Part shown: positions 26,216 through 37,929 of the stretch, in pieces
Numbering within the stretch: the first letter of the stretch is position 1
How the letters are laid out: every line of letters starts with the position of its first letter
Source of the DNA: Antedon bifida
Taxonomy: Eukaryota; Echinodermata; Crinoidea; Comatulida; Antedonidae
Length of the DNA: 64,000 bases
Direction of reading: 5' to 3'
Assembly (NCBI GenBank): GCA_963402885.1
Contig: OY727098.1
Location: forward strand, 17,222,717 to 17,286,716
The notes under the pieces: model-generated
The model's database searches: none
Seen by the model: only the letters and a program-made list of their open reading frames with translations
Told to the model about the DNA's origin: nothing
Program-made: the position numbers and the translations under genes

Positions 26216-26706
26216 TGTTATAGGCCCTACTTTTTAAATACAATATGTGATACGGTATTTGGTATGGTTCTTAAAGAAATATTTAAAGTTAACGGTACTT
26301 AGTAACTTGGTCAAACAATCATTAGGTTGATTTGTATTGGAAAACCGATGTTTTATAATAAAATAATGTTTTGAAATTTGAAAATAAAATTATCTGCTAT
26401 ACATCAATTTTGACAAACTATCTTATTTCAAATTACGTTTTGATGTTATTGTAAGCTTACCCTAAATACAATTTGGGTGGGAGTTATAATAACAGAATTT
26501 ATAATAATAGAAAAAGAATGACAAATGAAAGTAGATAATTGTCTGTAGAGACCAGTCTGCGAAGATAAAATTATTTTTTATGAATACATTGTTGTAATAA
26601 TGAATATAAACACACGCCCACATTATTCAAATTACTGGGTAGCATTACAGTTTTATTCTATTATAACAACATATGTTTTCTTTTATGTTTTTCTTTTATG
26701 TTTTAG

Positions 26707-26759
26707 GTTTACCATGATCGTCAATGTTCGATTTGCGACGACCTCTAGGACCTATGAAC
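26707..26759 (+). other. exon-like segment with strong splice signals
   Basis: A long T/C-rich tract ending in TTTTAG precedes this 53-base segment, and a textbook donor GTAAGT follows it. A second acceptor (TTTCTCGACACAG, ending at 26831) opens another GC-richer segment to about 26910. The two joined in any frame reach a stop quickly, so if real they are more likely non-coding exons or a 3' end than a coding core. Confidence 0.25.
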
Positions 26760-26910
26760 GTAAGTTAAATAATTGTGCGCATGCGGGTACGCAACATTTG
26801 ACGTGTTTTCTCACATGATTTCTCGACACAGGCGGATTCTAGACTGTTACGGTCCAGGCGACGACCAACAACGACCCAGTTCCAGTATTCATAGAAGAAA
26901 CATGAGTAAA

Positions 26911-29349
26911 ATAAGATCAAACAATGAGCAACACATTTGTTTAGATCTACGTTCTATAGTCTCCATTGTATTTATGTACAGTATATCATTTTCAGTTTAT
27001 ATTTATGTAAATGTAAATTTAAGAAAACCGAACTGACAATCATTGAATGGGAGAAATGTTATAATGGATATGGATAAAGATGGTTCTCGTCATGTATATC
27101 TAGGCCTAAGCCACTGTTTTAATTGCGTATGGCTTATAAGGGTGATTAAAGAAACTTTTAGTTAAACTATTACATATAGGCATATTTTGTTAGCTTCCCG
27201 GTCCTGAACGGAACAGTAATATCCACCATCATTTTGTTTAATCAATTACACATATCAATACGGCCAATTAGGAGTTTGTCAGAATACACGCTATAAATTC
27301 CCAATGTCCAAGATTAGTAGCCAAGAAATTCATGTCCAAATGGATAATGAATATATCGCCTATCTTCTACGTAGCAAGATTGTCATCAATCATGCGTGAT
27401 AACGTGATGTTGATGCGTAGCTATAAATGTCTAACAAAAATGTTGAGTCATAGAAACCGAGAAACGTGTGACGATATAGAGGGCGTGCTATCAAAAGATT
27501 CAGTAATCATGTTTTTTTAAACTTAAAAGTAGCCCGGTTCGGAGACGTGTTAATTTATAATTTGTATAATTTCAATTCTGATTCATGGATACAGTTGTAT
27601 TATTCGTACCTTGTTTATGAATGAATGATTCTTCTTTTACATTCACTTACAATTTTCGATTTCTTCATGACAGAGAGAATTTGGCCTTTGGCGGTTTCGC
27701 GACTGTTTGCCGAACAGAGCTCCGTGACACTTTCAATAAATTACTCCTTGTAGAGTTGATTTAGCGCTTAAGCATGTGCGCTGGAAATAAGGATACTGAA
27801 ACAAATTTTACAAATGTAGGGCATCCACTGAAGAAGGCATTCGTTCGGCTATTCATTCATAAGAATCTGGAAGAATCAACGATGATATACGTTCTACCTT
27901 TCTGCTACTTTACTTTTTACTACTAACGAATAAAAAAGTGCGTATCGTACTTGTTTTGCATGGGTGTACTGTTTTATAACTGACGAATGAAACATATTGC
28001 AAACTTGTTTTCAACCAAATATCAAAAACTATAATAAAATATTGGGGTATATGGCATCCCAATCAATATAATATCCTGCACACACTTCTGTTCAAATACA
28101 ACCAAACCAATATTTGAAAAAAAAAAATTCTCTTTATCACTTTAGTAGCAGTATTTACAATTTTATTCAAATCATAATTATGTTACAATAGTCACCATCA
28201 CACAACAGGGACAGGATTCACAGAAGTATTATTGTGTAATAACGCTAAGATCGGAAGCCAACCTAAATGATTGGAGATATATATGTATATTACATTATTA
28301 AAACTAACATTTTATATTAATTTAATGCAGGACGTTGTTTGCCATAACAATAATGCTGAGGTAATATTATTATAATCTGCATTGTCCTATTGTGTCTTAA
28401 AGATAATAAAGTTTTATTTTATATTTCAAATAACGTCATGCGATTTTAACATGGAAGGAATTATAATGAATGGACGGAATTACAATGGACGGAAGAAATA
28501 TTTTGCATATTATATTTTTTACAGAATACGGTAATTTTACGCATAATGATTATACATTAAAAAATGGCTGCTTTAATAGAACTGGTAACACTGTAATTTG
28601 TATTCTTTTATACAATATTACACTAGGTAGGTATTTTTAAATTTGACTTAATCCCTAAATATAAATGTATTTAATTACTAATACTGTAATAATGATAAAT
28701 GAAAATTATTTTATAGGGAAATATTCTGATTACTGATTTAGTAATACAGAACGATTAAAGCAAACATTATTCTAAATTTTATATACTTTTGTTTACATAA
28801 ATTACAATTACATTTATTAGTAATCTTAAAATCTTAAGTATTTCTTTTTGAAAATAGGTACATCACAAAGGTATCACTTTCACAGCTACCAATAAATCAG
28901 TTGCACGATTTTTCATGAGTCGAAGAGATCGAGTCGGGTTATCTATTTAAGGGTTACATTGGTTATTTAGAATTGAGGTATTGCTTTTTAAGAGCATGCG
29001 GTCAATTTCCTTGGCAGCCGTAAACGATGTAATCGTAGTTGTAAGATATTTGAACCAAGAATTGTAAGGCAAGTACATTATAACAAAGCCTCCATTTCAT
29101 GTGTGATCGCGAGATAAATTCTAATTTGGAAAATGTTTTGAAAAATGTGGAAGATCTTAAAACTGATGGTAAGGAATACAGATGTATTGTTGTAGAGGAA
29201 AAATAATTATCAAAACATTATAGTTTTATATTTACAATTATAAAATCAAAAACAAGATTGGCTTTTTTACAAAAAAAAAAATATCATCGGCGGGTTAATG
29301 AAAGACATTTTATGGATACAAATAAGAATACACATTTGGTGGATAAAGA
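26911..29349. other. intergenic stretch between the convergent TMEM145-like and STPG2 genes
   Basis: AT-rich. No supported gene, RNA or repeat was found. Confidence 0.45.
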
Positions 29350-29355
29350 TTTATT
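29350..29355 (-). terminator. polyadenylation signal of STPG2
   Basis: On the minus strand AATAAA begins 25 bases after the STPG2 stop codon (29381-29383), giving a very short 3' UTR. It is the first such signal after the stop. Confidence 0.5.
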
Positions 29356-29380
29356 TGAATTTTTATGCGAATGCTGCGTT

Positions 29381-32300
29381 TTAAACACCTAGTATAAATG
29401 CATGGTTTGAGTTTGTTCTTGATTCTGATAGCTCCATCTTGGGTGCTATTGGGTTGTTCAGTGTAGCATTAAATGTTCCTTTTAGGACTGTATCTTGAAT
29501 TAGTGGACTCATCTAAAAAAAAAGAAAAAATATTAGTTATTGTTGAATATAGATTTGGTTAAGTTTCCATATCATTCAACCATGGTGAAATTCACCTAAT
29601 ATACTGTATAAATTTGCTTCTTGTTTGGTTTAGTTTTAGGTTTTGAAAGAGCATATACAGAATAGAATTCACTGACTAATATTTCCCCTGGGTGACACCA
29701 AATGCACCCTCTGGTTTTGATGCAAAAATAGATTTATGTATTGTACTGTTGGATATTTGTCAACAAGCTCTGTTCTTTGGTATGGCATGGTCGTTCAAAA
29801 AGAATTGTTCATGTAATTATTTATGGATGAAATATTCAAAAATTGAGTAAAAGATAAACATATTCCATAGATAATTTATATAATATTCAACAAATTCCAT
29901 TTTAATTAATTTGTGAATTTAGAGTACCCATTTACGCTCCTGCCTAAAAACATATGCAGTGTGTGTGAGTATAAAACTTCTTTATTAAGAACAGAACTCA
30001 GATGAATTACGGTAAGGTTCAGATTGTAGCTATGAAAGCATCGCAATTATCAACACACGTGAGAATATGAAGAATATGTCTTTTTGAAATAACCAATTCA
30101 GTCAAGATTAAATTGATTTCTCAGAGTACAATGAATATTGCATGAAGCATGGCAAAGTGACTAATTTAAACATTGAACAAACATGATGCAAATATATAAT
30201 ACACACAGAGAGCATCAAGAACACAACATTTTATACTAAACTATACATATATACAACTGCACAAATCAATTTAGGTCAAATAAAAGTTCCATTTCGATGT
30301 CAAATGAAATTTCTTTAGGTGGTGGAAAAAATAATTAAAATAATGTTTATTTTATAGATTTCTATTTGCATCATGAGAGTTTTGTTAATAATTGAAGAAT
30401 GTCACATCTTAAGATAAAGACATAAATATTTATGTGATTCTGGGTTTAAATACAGTAGGATGAATAAGTTGGCAATTCTTATACAGTAGTTAGTTTCTTC
30501 TTCTTAAGTTTTTAGTGTACTCTACAATGAAGGAGAGAGTATGGTCCTATCTGATATCTATAAATACATACATAGTTTGCAATTAACAAACTTGTGATGG
30601 TTACATATAGGCAAAAATTAACTTTGCTAATAACTCATCTATTCTCATTTATTCCTAACAATTCTCTGATGGTAGCTTTGAATATTTCCACCATCATTTA
30701 GAGTGAGTCAAAGAGATACAAAAATAAACCTTGCCGAAATAAATTAAAATCTGTGAGCTAAAGAGGATTTATCTTGGAAAATTTATGGGCCAGGGAGAAA
30801 TGCAACTGCAGAAGAGTTCTTGATAGCTTTCTTTTGAAGAACAATTAGTTGTTGGATTAGATGTTGGTTGGGTGGGTGTTGGCCCAGAGAGTAACCAGGG
30901 TTCTAGCAATTCATCATTGCTGAGGCTGAGAAATTTCACAAAGTTATGTCCATCATACAAGACATTTATGAATATTGCAGTTAATACCATAAATCATTCG
31001 ATCATAGCACGTTAACAGTGTTTACTATAAATTGGAGCACAATATCTAGTAATAAACTGACACTTTAATGATAAGTGAAAACTGTACATTAGAAAAACAA
31101 GGACATATTATCAACAGTGTAACTTTCCCCAGGAAATTATTAGGTAATTCTGAAAATGAGTTCAATTTAGATATACAATATTGATGAGAGAATAATAAGG
31201 AATGATAAATGAGAAAAGTTTTCTGTCATTAAATGAATGAATACAAATTGTTTAAAAGCAGGTCTGAAGCCCAAAGTTCATAAATATGTTTGAGTTTAAA
31301 ATGTGTTCAAATTAAATTGCAGGTGATTGTTCATGTATGATTAAACAAATATGGGTGTAGCTCTTTTTTAACAATAGCATTGTATTGTAGTGGCTATAAT
31401 TTAATATTAGAGAGATGTAAAATTAGTGTTCAATACGTGAAGCGTAGATTTAATTATTATGCTTAAAACTAAATTATAAATTATTATTGATATGTTTTTA
31501 ATTAAGTTTAAATGATAGTTTTATTTTCAAGTGGAAATAATTTGCTTTTATTGAATTTTTATAAATATATTATTTTAAATATTAATATGAGAAAAATATT
31601 AATTCACTATAAATGCAAATAAAGTATGGTCTGCCCATAAAATATAACAAATTTGAACTAATGCCTTTACTGTAAAATCTTAAGTAAGAACGAAGAGTAT
31701 AATTTAAAATTATCTACACCAACCTCATATGAACCTGGTCCAGGATTATCATTTTTTAGCTCCTTGAAACGGGTGTCTTTATTAACCATAAGCCCCAACT
31801 TTATACTACTACGATTATCTTCTGGTCTGTATGTACCAGGGCCTAGAAAAGTAAAAACACAATAAAAGTGTTAATGAATTGAGTGAAGTCAATAGACTGC
31901 AAGGGGGGGGGGGGTGTTCAGAGAGTAAGATGACACAATTGTATGGGAATCAATCACACATGTATATTATACAAGAGAAGCATGCATTTTTTAGTACTGT
32001 ACCTGGGTTTGCAGATTCTGGTTTCTCAATGATGATATCTCTTGGTTGTGAGAACCTGGAAGAAGATGACAGGAAAGATCTTTTCTTTCGTTTTCCAACC
32101 ACAGACCTCGGAGGGGCTGGTTCTACCTTGTTCTGGGTTCGATCATATGACTTGCTGACCTCATAAGCACCTGGAGGTGGCACTTCCTGCAACATTAACA
32201 ACATTTTACAATATTATTGAAAAAAAAATATGATTGCTACCATGCTCAACATACAGTATTATCCTTCATGCAAACTAGCTTTCGATGTGAAATGACCTAA

Positions 32301-35300
32301 GACCTAGCTATGTCACATCAATTCATTGTGGTTACTTGGTTGATTCCTCCCTGACTAAATTTTTTCGGACTCAATACGAATACGTCCTAGGTCGTAGGAA
32401 TTAAAAACTCCCTAATTTTAAGATAGAGTACTATTATATACATAGAAAATTAGAAACCCTTTTTTATATTAAAAAGAAATTAGGAAAGAGAAAATATAAA
32501 ATAGTTAAAAACAAGTGTCATAGTGTAACAATAATGACAAATTGTCACAGTACCAAAATGATGACACACATAACATATAAAGGATATAAGTTCAAGCTTT
32601 TGTTTTAAAAGAGTTCATCAATATTTTGTTTCATTGAAAATGCATTTTTCAATCAATTTTCATTTTCCTACTTAAAAGTCAATGACTTGCAGGAAAGTTA
32701 ATTATGCATTTCATAGGCATTTATTGAATGCAAAATGACCTAAAGAAGTGCATCACCTTGGAATAGTTCTATTTTATTATCTGAAATGGAATAATATTTA
32801 TTAGGAATTTACGGAAAAATTACAAACCTTTATGATAGGTGGGGGTGAGTGAAGTCTGTTTGTCTGTGAGGAGAAATTTGCTGTTGTATTATGTGAATAT
32901 CTACTGTAGTCTGGTTTGTCTACAAGTTGATAGTGTGCTGGGCCTGGTTGGGCTGATTCTGATCGCTTTGTTATTGGTTTAATGCGTACTGATGTGGATC
33001 CAAATGCACCTCTTCTAGTACTTTCCATGTAAGCTTTCCGTACACTGTCCTGGGCTATGCCTCTAAAATGATATGACCCTGGTCCTGAATCAAATAAAAA
33101 GATAATTGATTAAAACATACATAAGTGACATCTAGTCCACCTCGCTTCCATGTGGTATGTACAATCTTTATAAAGTGCATTATACATCTATTAGTATTAT
33201 CTAATAACAAACCTGGTGTTTTTTGTATATGAGGTTCTTGACCAAATCTGAGAGCTGTTTGACCAAACGGACTACGTTTTAAGCCTTTCGTTCGCTTGAG
33301 AACTTCTAATGAATGCCGTGGGTCATTGTATGTTCCTGGTGCTGGACCTGAGGTTCGTGGATCTGAAAATCTCTGTGAACAAAGTATTGCAAGTGAATAA
33401 AACCACGGAAGAGAACAAATTATCATACATGATTTAGAGATTATGTATCAAGATCCAACAAATAGGTTTACATTTGTGATTAAACATCAACACAGAACAG
33501 AGAACACAAATAAAACTTGATAAATACGAGTTAAAAAAATGTAAAATAAATACATTACAATGAATGGAATTAATACAATGTGTATTTTAAACTGAGTTTG
33601 CTTTCTCGGATTCATTAAGTGTTTTGTATGTTTTTACATGTCTGTGTATTATATTACTGTTAGTGTGTTTATATGGAATTGCTACTGTATATTGATTTAC
33701 AAATAAAAAACAATAATAAGTCAACCAATATAGATATAAATAACAATGAACAAGAAAAAACGATTCTATGAATAAATCATTTTGTAAATTATACATTTGG
33801 TGGGTGGGTGGAGAGGAAGGTGTTGTTATCATCCATAGATTGTGCAACAAGATCTGGAAGAGTAAAGAATGGCCCGAAGACTGGAAAAGGGCAGTATTTC
33901 TCCCATTACCGAAGAAAGGGGATGTAAGGGAATGTGCTAACAACCGTACCATTTCACTTATCCCTCATGCTAGTAAAGTCCTGCTCCACATTATAGCAGA
34001 CAGAATCAGGAATAAGTTAGAAAGTGAATTACCACCAGAGCAAGCTGGATTTAGGAAAGGAAGAGGAACGAGAAATCAGATTGGAAACTTGAGGAATTTG
34101 ATGGAGAAGACCATGGAATTTCAGCAGCCACTTTTCCTCTGTTTCATAGATTACACAAAGGCTTTTGACTGTGTTCAACACCAGAAATTGTGGAGAGTAA
34201 TGCGCAAAATGGGCTTCTCAACACATCTGATTGTCTTGATAAAATCCTTATATGATGGGCAGGAAGCCACGGTCAGAACAGAGTGTGGAGATAGCGACTG
34301 GTTTACGATAGGTCAAGGAGTACGCCAAGGATGTATCCTGTCACCGTATCTCTTTAATGTCTACGCAGAATACATCATGCGGATTGCCATGGATGGATAC
34401 GAGGGGCAGATATCTATCGGTGGCCGGCAATTAAATAATCTGAGATATGCAGATGACACAACCTTACTTGCAAGAACTGCGGCAGAACTCCAAGATCTGA
34501 TTGAAAGAGTAAAGCAATCCAGTGAGGAATATGGTCTTTACCTCAATGTCAAGAAGACGAAAGTAATGATAAGTGGAAGGAAGAATGAGAATGAACATCG
34601 CATTCAAGCAGATGGAGAGGACATAGAAGTAGTCAACACCTTCAACTTTCTTGGCTCCCTGATTGTTGACACTGGAGGAAGCTCAGAGGAAATAAAACGT
34701 CGTCTCGCTATGGCGAGAACATCCACAATAGGTCTTACCAACATTTGGAAGGATAGAGGGATATCAAGAAACACAAAGATTCATATCATGAATGCATTGG
34801 TATTTCCGATTGCCACTTATGGATCTGAGACATGGGCTCTTGGAGCTGCGGATAGAAAGAAGATCAAAGCTTTTGAAATGTGGTGTTGGAGGAGATTGTT
34901 GAGGATATCGTGGAAGGAGCATAAGTCAAATGAATTTGTTAACAACCAGATTGGAAGCAGAGTCAACCTATGCCAGAAGGTTGATAAGATCAAACTTCAG
35001 TACTTTGGTCACATTGCCAGGAGAGAAGGTGACAACCTGGAAAAGATAATTGCACAAGGTCATGTAGAAGGCAAGCGAAAACGTGGTAGACAGAAGATAA
35101 GATGGACTGATGGTATTAGAGAGATCACAGGATTGGATGTGTGCACAGCTTCTCGCTATGCTCAGGATAGAGATGGGTGGAATGTCATCATAAGCAGGAG
35201 CACAAAGGGTCAGTCATGACTCACAGGACCACGACGACGGGTGGATGTCTATTGATTTATTTTACAATAAAGTAAATATTTGCACACTGTCAAACTGCCA

Positions 35301-37301
35301 TAAATAACACAAAAGTGTGAATACCCACAAACATAAATGTAACAAAATATACACATTACACTCAACAAAATGTGAAAATAAACACATTTGATTTACAATT
35401 TATAAGAAGAGTAGAAATAAAAAGAGAGTAGAGTAAGACAAGCATGAAAGTGTACCTTTGACTGCGACATGAATGGCGGGTGCTCAACTTCTAATCCTTC
35501 TGTATTTATTGATGGTTTTTTATTATCAAATTGGCTATTGATTTGATATTTGCCAGGCCCTGGAACAGCCTAACAATTTAAAGAATCAACAATTGATTAA
35601 CAGTAATAATATATACTTCTTTTATTTACTCAATATACAGTTACATTATTAATTGATCATTAGTGCAAGTAAATATATAAATATAATATTTTATTGATAT
35701 TGACGAAATTTGTATAGTATACTTAAAATATGACCTCAAGCATTAAAATATGACCTTTAAATGAAACCTTTAAAGTGCATGTGTTATTTTTATCTCTTTA
35801 TATATCTGTTTCTGTTTGACAATTAAAAAATATACCAAATTAACTAACCTTTTTTTCATCTGCATGCACAATCAATTCATGGTATCGTGGCAGCCTAGAA
35901 TCAAAAACCCTAGTACCCTCTTTAGCTTTCATGATCTCTGTTTCCATGCATTTTACTTGGTACGGATTATACTCTCCAGGTCCTGGGCCTTGGTTCCCAC
36001 TAAAGTCCATCCTTGTTGATGCCATTCTGCTGAAGTGTACACCTTTGTATTTTGTAGTTGTCTTTGTATTTTCCTAGTAAACAAATGTATTTACATTAAG
36101 TCTGACTAAAGCCGTTAAGTCCTGGTTTGTTCTAACTCTTATAGATTTTCTTATCCTCACCATATAACATTTATGCAGAGGATGAACAGAGAAAAACATC
36201 TCCAACACCCCACACCCCTCTCGAACCCCAGTGTGACAAATATGTTAGTACTACTGTATGTGAATAAGTCTAAAACCAGACAAAATTTGATTAGCATCAC
36301 TATCCATAATTTAATAATAATAATAATAAACAACTTACATGATGTACATTGTAGAAGGCTGGTCCCATCGAAGAATCCCTGTCAGGGGCATCTTGTTTTT
36401 TTAGTTTTCCATCTTCATTTTCCTCATAACCATATGACTGGCCAGGAGTCGGAATAGATGGTGCCTGGGCCTGCCGTTGATATCGAATCCTGGTGGTCAT
36501 CAACTAAATATACCAAATATCAATTAGTGCTTCATAACGGCAAAGTTATGGGTTTGAATTTGGGCATAATCATGTATTCTATAAGAGGTTGTGTCTATGA
36601 ATTTTTCTGCTATTTTAAATGAGCATCATAATAAAAATCATAATTAGCATTCATAAGTGAAAGAATAAATATTATTGACATTGGCACTTACATTCCCTGG
36701 TGGTTTTACGTCATTTTCCAAGTTCTTCTTAATCCAGTCACTACTTTTTGACAAATTATATGAACCTGGACCAGGTGTCTTATTAGTTGGATTACTGTCT
36801 TTAAATCGTTGCGCACGGTTCGCTAGTGTACGACCACCTACAATTTTATCTTGGCATACCAAAGGATCGTATTGTCCGGGCCCTGGAGCTGCTATAACAC
36901 TATCTTGTACTGTCAAAAATGTTTCTCTTCTTGTCATCGAAGAAAATGGAGCATATCCATCTATAATTTAAAACAAATTCTACAAAATTATTACAAGTTG
37001 ACTGTGAAAATAAAATTGTCCTACAACAACTTTTAGATACTGTTTGTTTGTGTTTCTTTATACTTTCATACATTAGTAAACCTATTCTATTACTACTGTA
37101 GGCCTATAGGGCCTAGGCTAGTAGTAGTACAGTAGTACTACTAGGCATAGTACTACACAAAAGCGAGAAAAAGGCAAATGTTTACGTACCTGATCTCAGT
37201 TTAGCATTTGCATGAATTAAATTTTCATATGTTCCAGGTCCTACGTTCGGTCCTGTTGAGTGTGATCCAGAAGTAAGCTGTCGTGGAGCTCTATCATACA
37301 T
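29381..37301 (-). CDS. STPG2: sperm-tail PG-rich repeat-containing protein 2
   Basis: Ten coding exons on the minus strand join into a 578-aa frame (higher to lower coordinate): 37301-37190, 36960-36692, 36503-36339, 36073-35849, 35569-35456, 33372-33213, 33084-32828, 32186-32003, 31842-31724, 29512-29381. Phases match at every GT-AG junction. The protein begins MYDRAPR, like vertebrate STPG2, and carries PG-rich (STPG) repeats of the form PGPGxY: VGPGTYE, APGPGQYDP, TPGPGSYN, GPGPGEYNP, VPGPGKYQ, APGTYND, GPGSYHF, QPGPAHYQ, PPPGAYEV, GPGTYRP, PGPGSYE. Such repeats are known from proteins of cilia and sperm flagella, where some STPG-type proteins contact axonemal microtubules. It is longer than the human protein (about 459 aa). 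The intron between exons 5 and 6 carries a LINE in opposite orientation. Start codon choice follows the family N-terminus. Confidence 0.92.
31903..31914. repeat. poly-G run in a STPG2 intron
   Basis: Twelve consecutive G on the plus strand, within the intron between STPG2 exons 8 and 9, just outside the exon 8 donor region. Confidence 0.9.
33803..35270 (+). mobile_element. 5'-truncated LINE with an open reverse transcriptase frame
   Basis: A frame open from 33768 to 35219 (483 codons) encodes a non-LTR reverse transcriptase from its fingers onward. Visible parts: the WPEDWKRAVFLPLPKKGD entry motif, PPEQAGFRKGRGT, FIDYTKAFDCV, GVRQGC, the catalytic YADD (NLRYADDTTLL), LNVKKTKVM and the C-terminal GKRKRGRQ...RDGWN region common to many invertebrate LINEs. 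The endonuclease half is missing, so the copy is 5'-truncated, and the first 15-20 codons of the frame are host intron. It lies antisense in the STPG2 intron between exons 6 and 5. No internal stop in about 1.4 kb suggests a fairly young insertion. Clade not assigned; RTE-like and jockey-like groups share these motifs. Confidence 0.88.
37075..37145. repeat. CTAG/TAGGCCTA-word patch in STPG2 intron 1
   Basis: The intron between STPG2 coding exons 1 and 2 carries TAGGCCTATAGGGCCTAGG, CTAGTAGTAGTAC and similar words. The same vocabulary appears upstream at about 37340-37385 (CTAGGCCTACCCAGGCCCTAG). See the larger tracts in the first introns of CHERP and the kinase. Confidence 0.7.
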
Positions 37302-37929
37302 GGTTAATACTTTAGCCCTATTCAAGAATAAATGAAAATAGCTAGGCCTACCCAGGCCCTAGCCTAGCCTAGTGGGTCTATTAATAATAACTTCCTTCCG
37401 GTACTATTAAAAGGACCTCAGTCAGGCTCAGCCAGCTCTCTGTCTCGTCTGTCTGGATCGTAACGTTTTACGAAATTATGTACCACAATGCACACAAGTT
37501 TAGTATTATGTCTAGCAATATTTTAAACTTAGTCCCATTAATTTTTACTTCTAGAAAGTTAGTAGTTTACAATGATCATCTCTCCAACGTATCACACACA
37601 AAGTGTAAACCACGTTAAACAAAAAAAACAACAAGGAAGCAGAGACCGACCGGAAAAACATGCACTTTGTGTTCACCGGTTGTCATGGAGCCAAGTAGAG
37701 GGCGCGCGTCTAATCGAACGCGGAAGAAGTGTTTGCGTCATGTCCTTTATGTTAAACGCGTTTTTACTATGTTAAACTCAAACGTTTATCAGCAACGCAG
37801 AATGTAAACAACGTGTGGTGGCGTGTGCGAAAGAAGGCTAGTCCAAAAATAAAGGCTTATCTTTAATTTAATTGAAAATAAGGTTATTTTTGTCTTGAAT
37901 TAAGTATTTGATTGAAATAAACAAGAACG
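37302..37929. promoter_or_regulatory. divergent promoter shared by STPG2 (-) and CHERP (+)
   Basis: The two start codons face away from each other with 628 bp between. The interval holds a CpG- and GC-richer core (about 37640-37740), no TATA box near either start, and ETS-type GGAA sites (CTTCCTTCCGG near 37391-37401; GCGGAAG near 37720). Both transcripts must start here, so it works as a bidirectional promoter unless an insulator separates two cores. Pairing a housekeeping splicing gene with a ciliary/sperm gene suggests STPG2 may gain broad low expression; that is inference. Confidence 0.7.

Noticed and set aside
36675-36971. 98-codon plus-strand frame with Pro-Gly words
   Set aside because: Antisense of STPG2 exon 2, whose repeats and splice phases are clear on minus.
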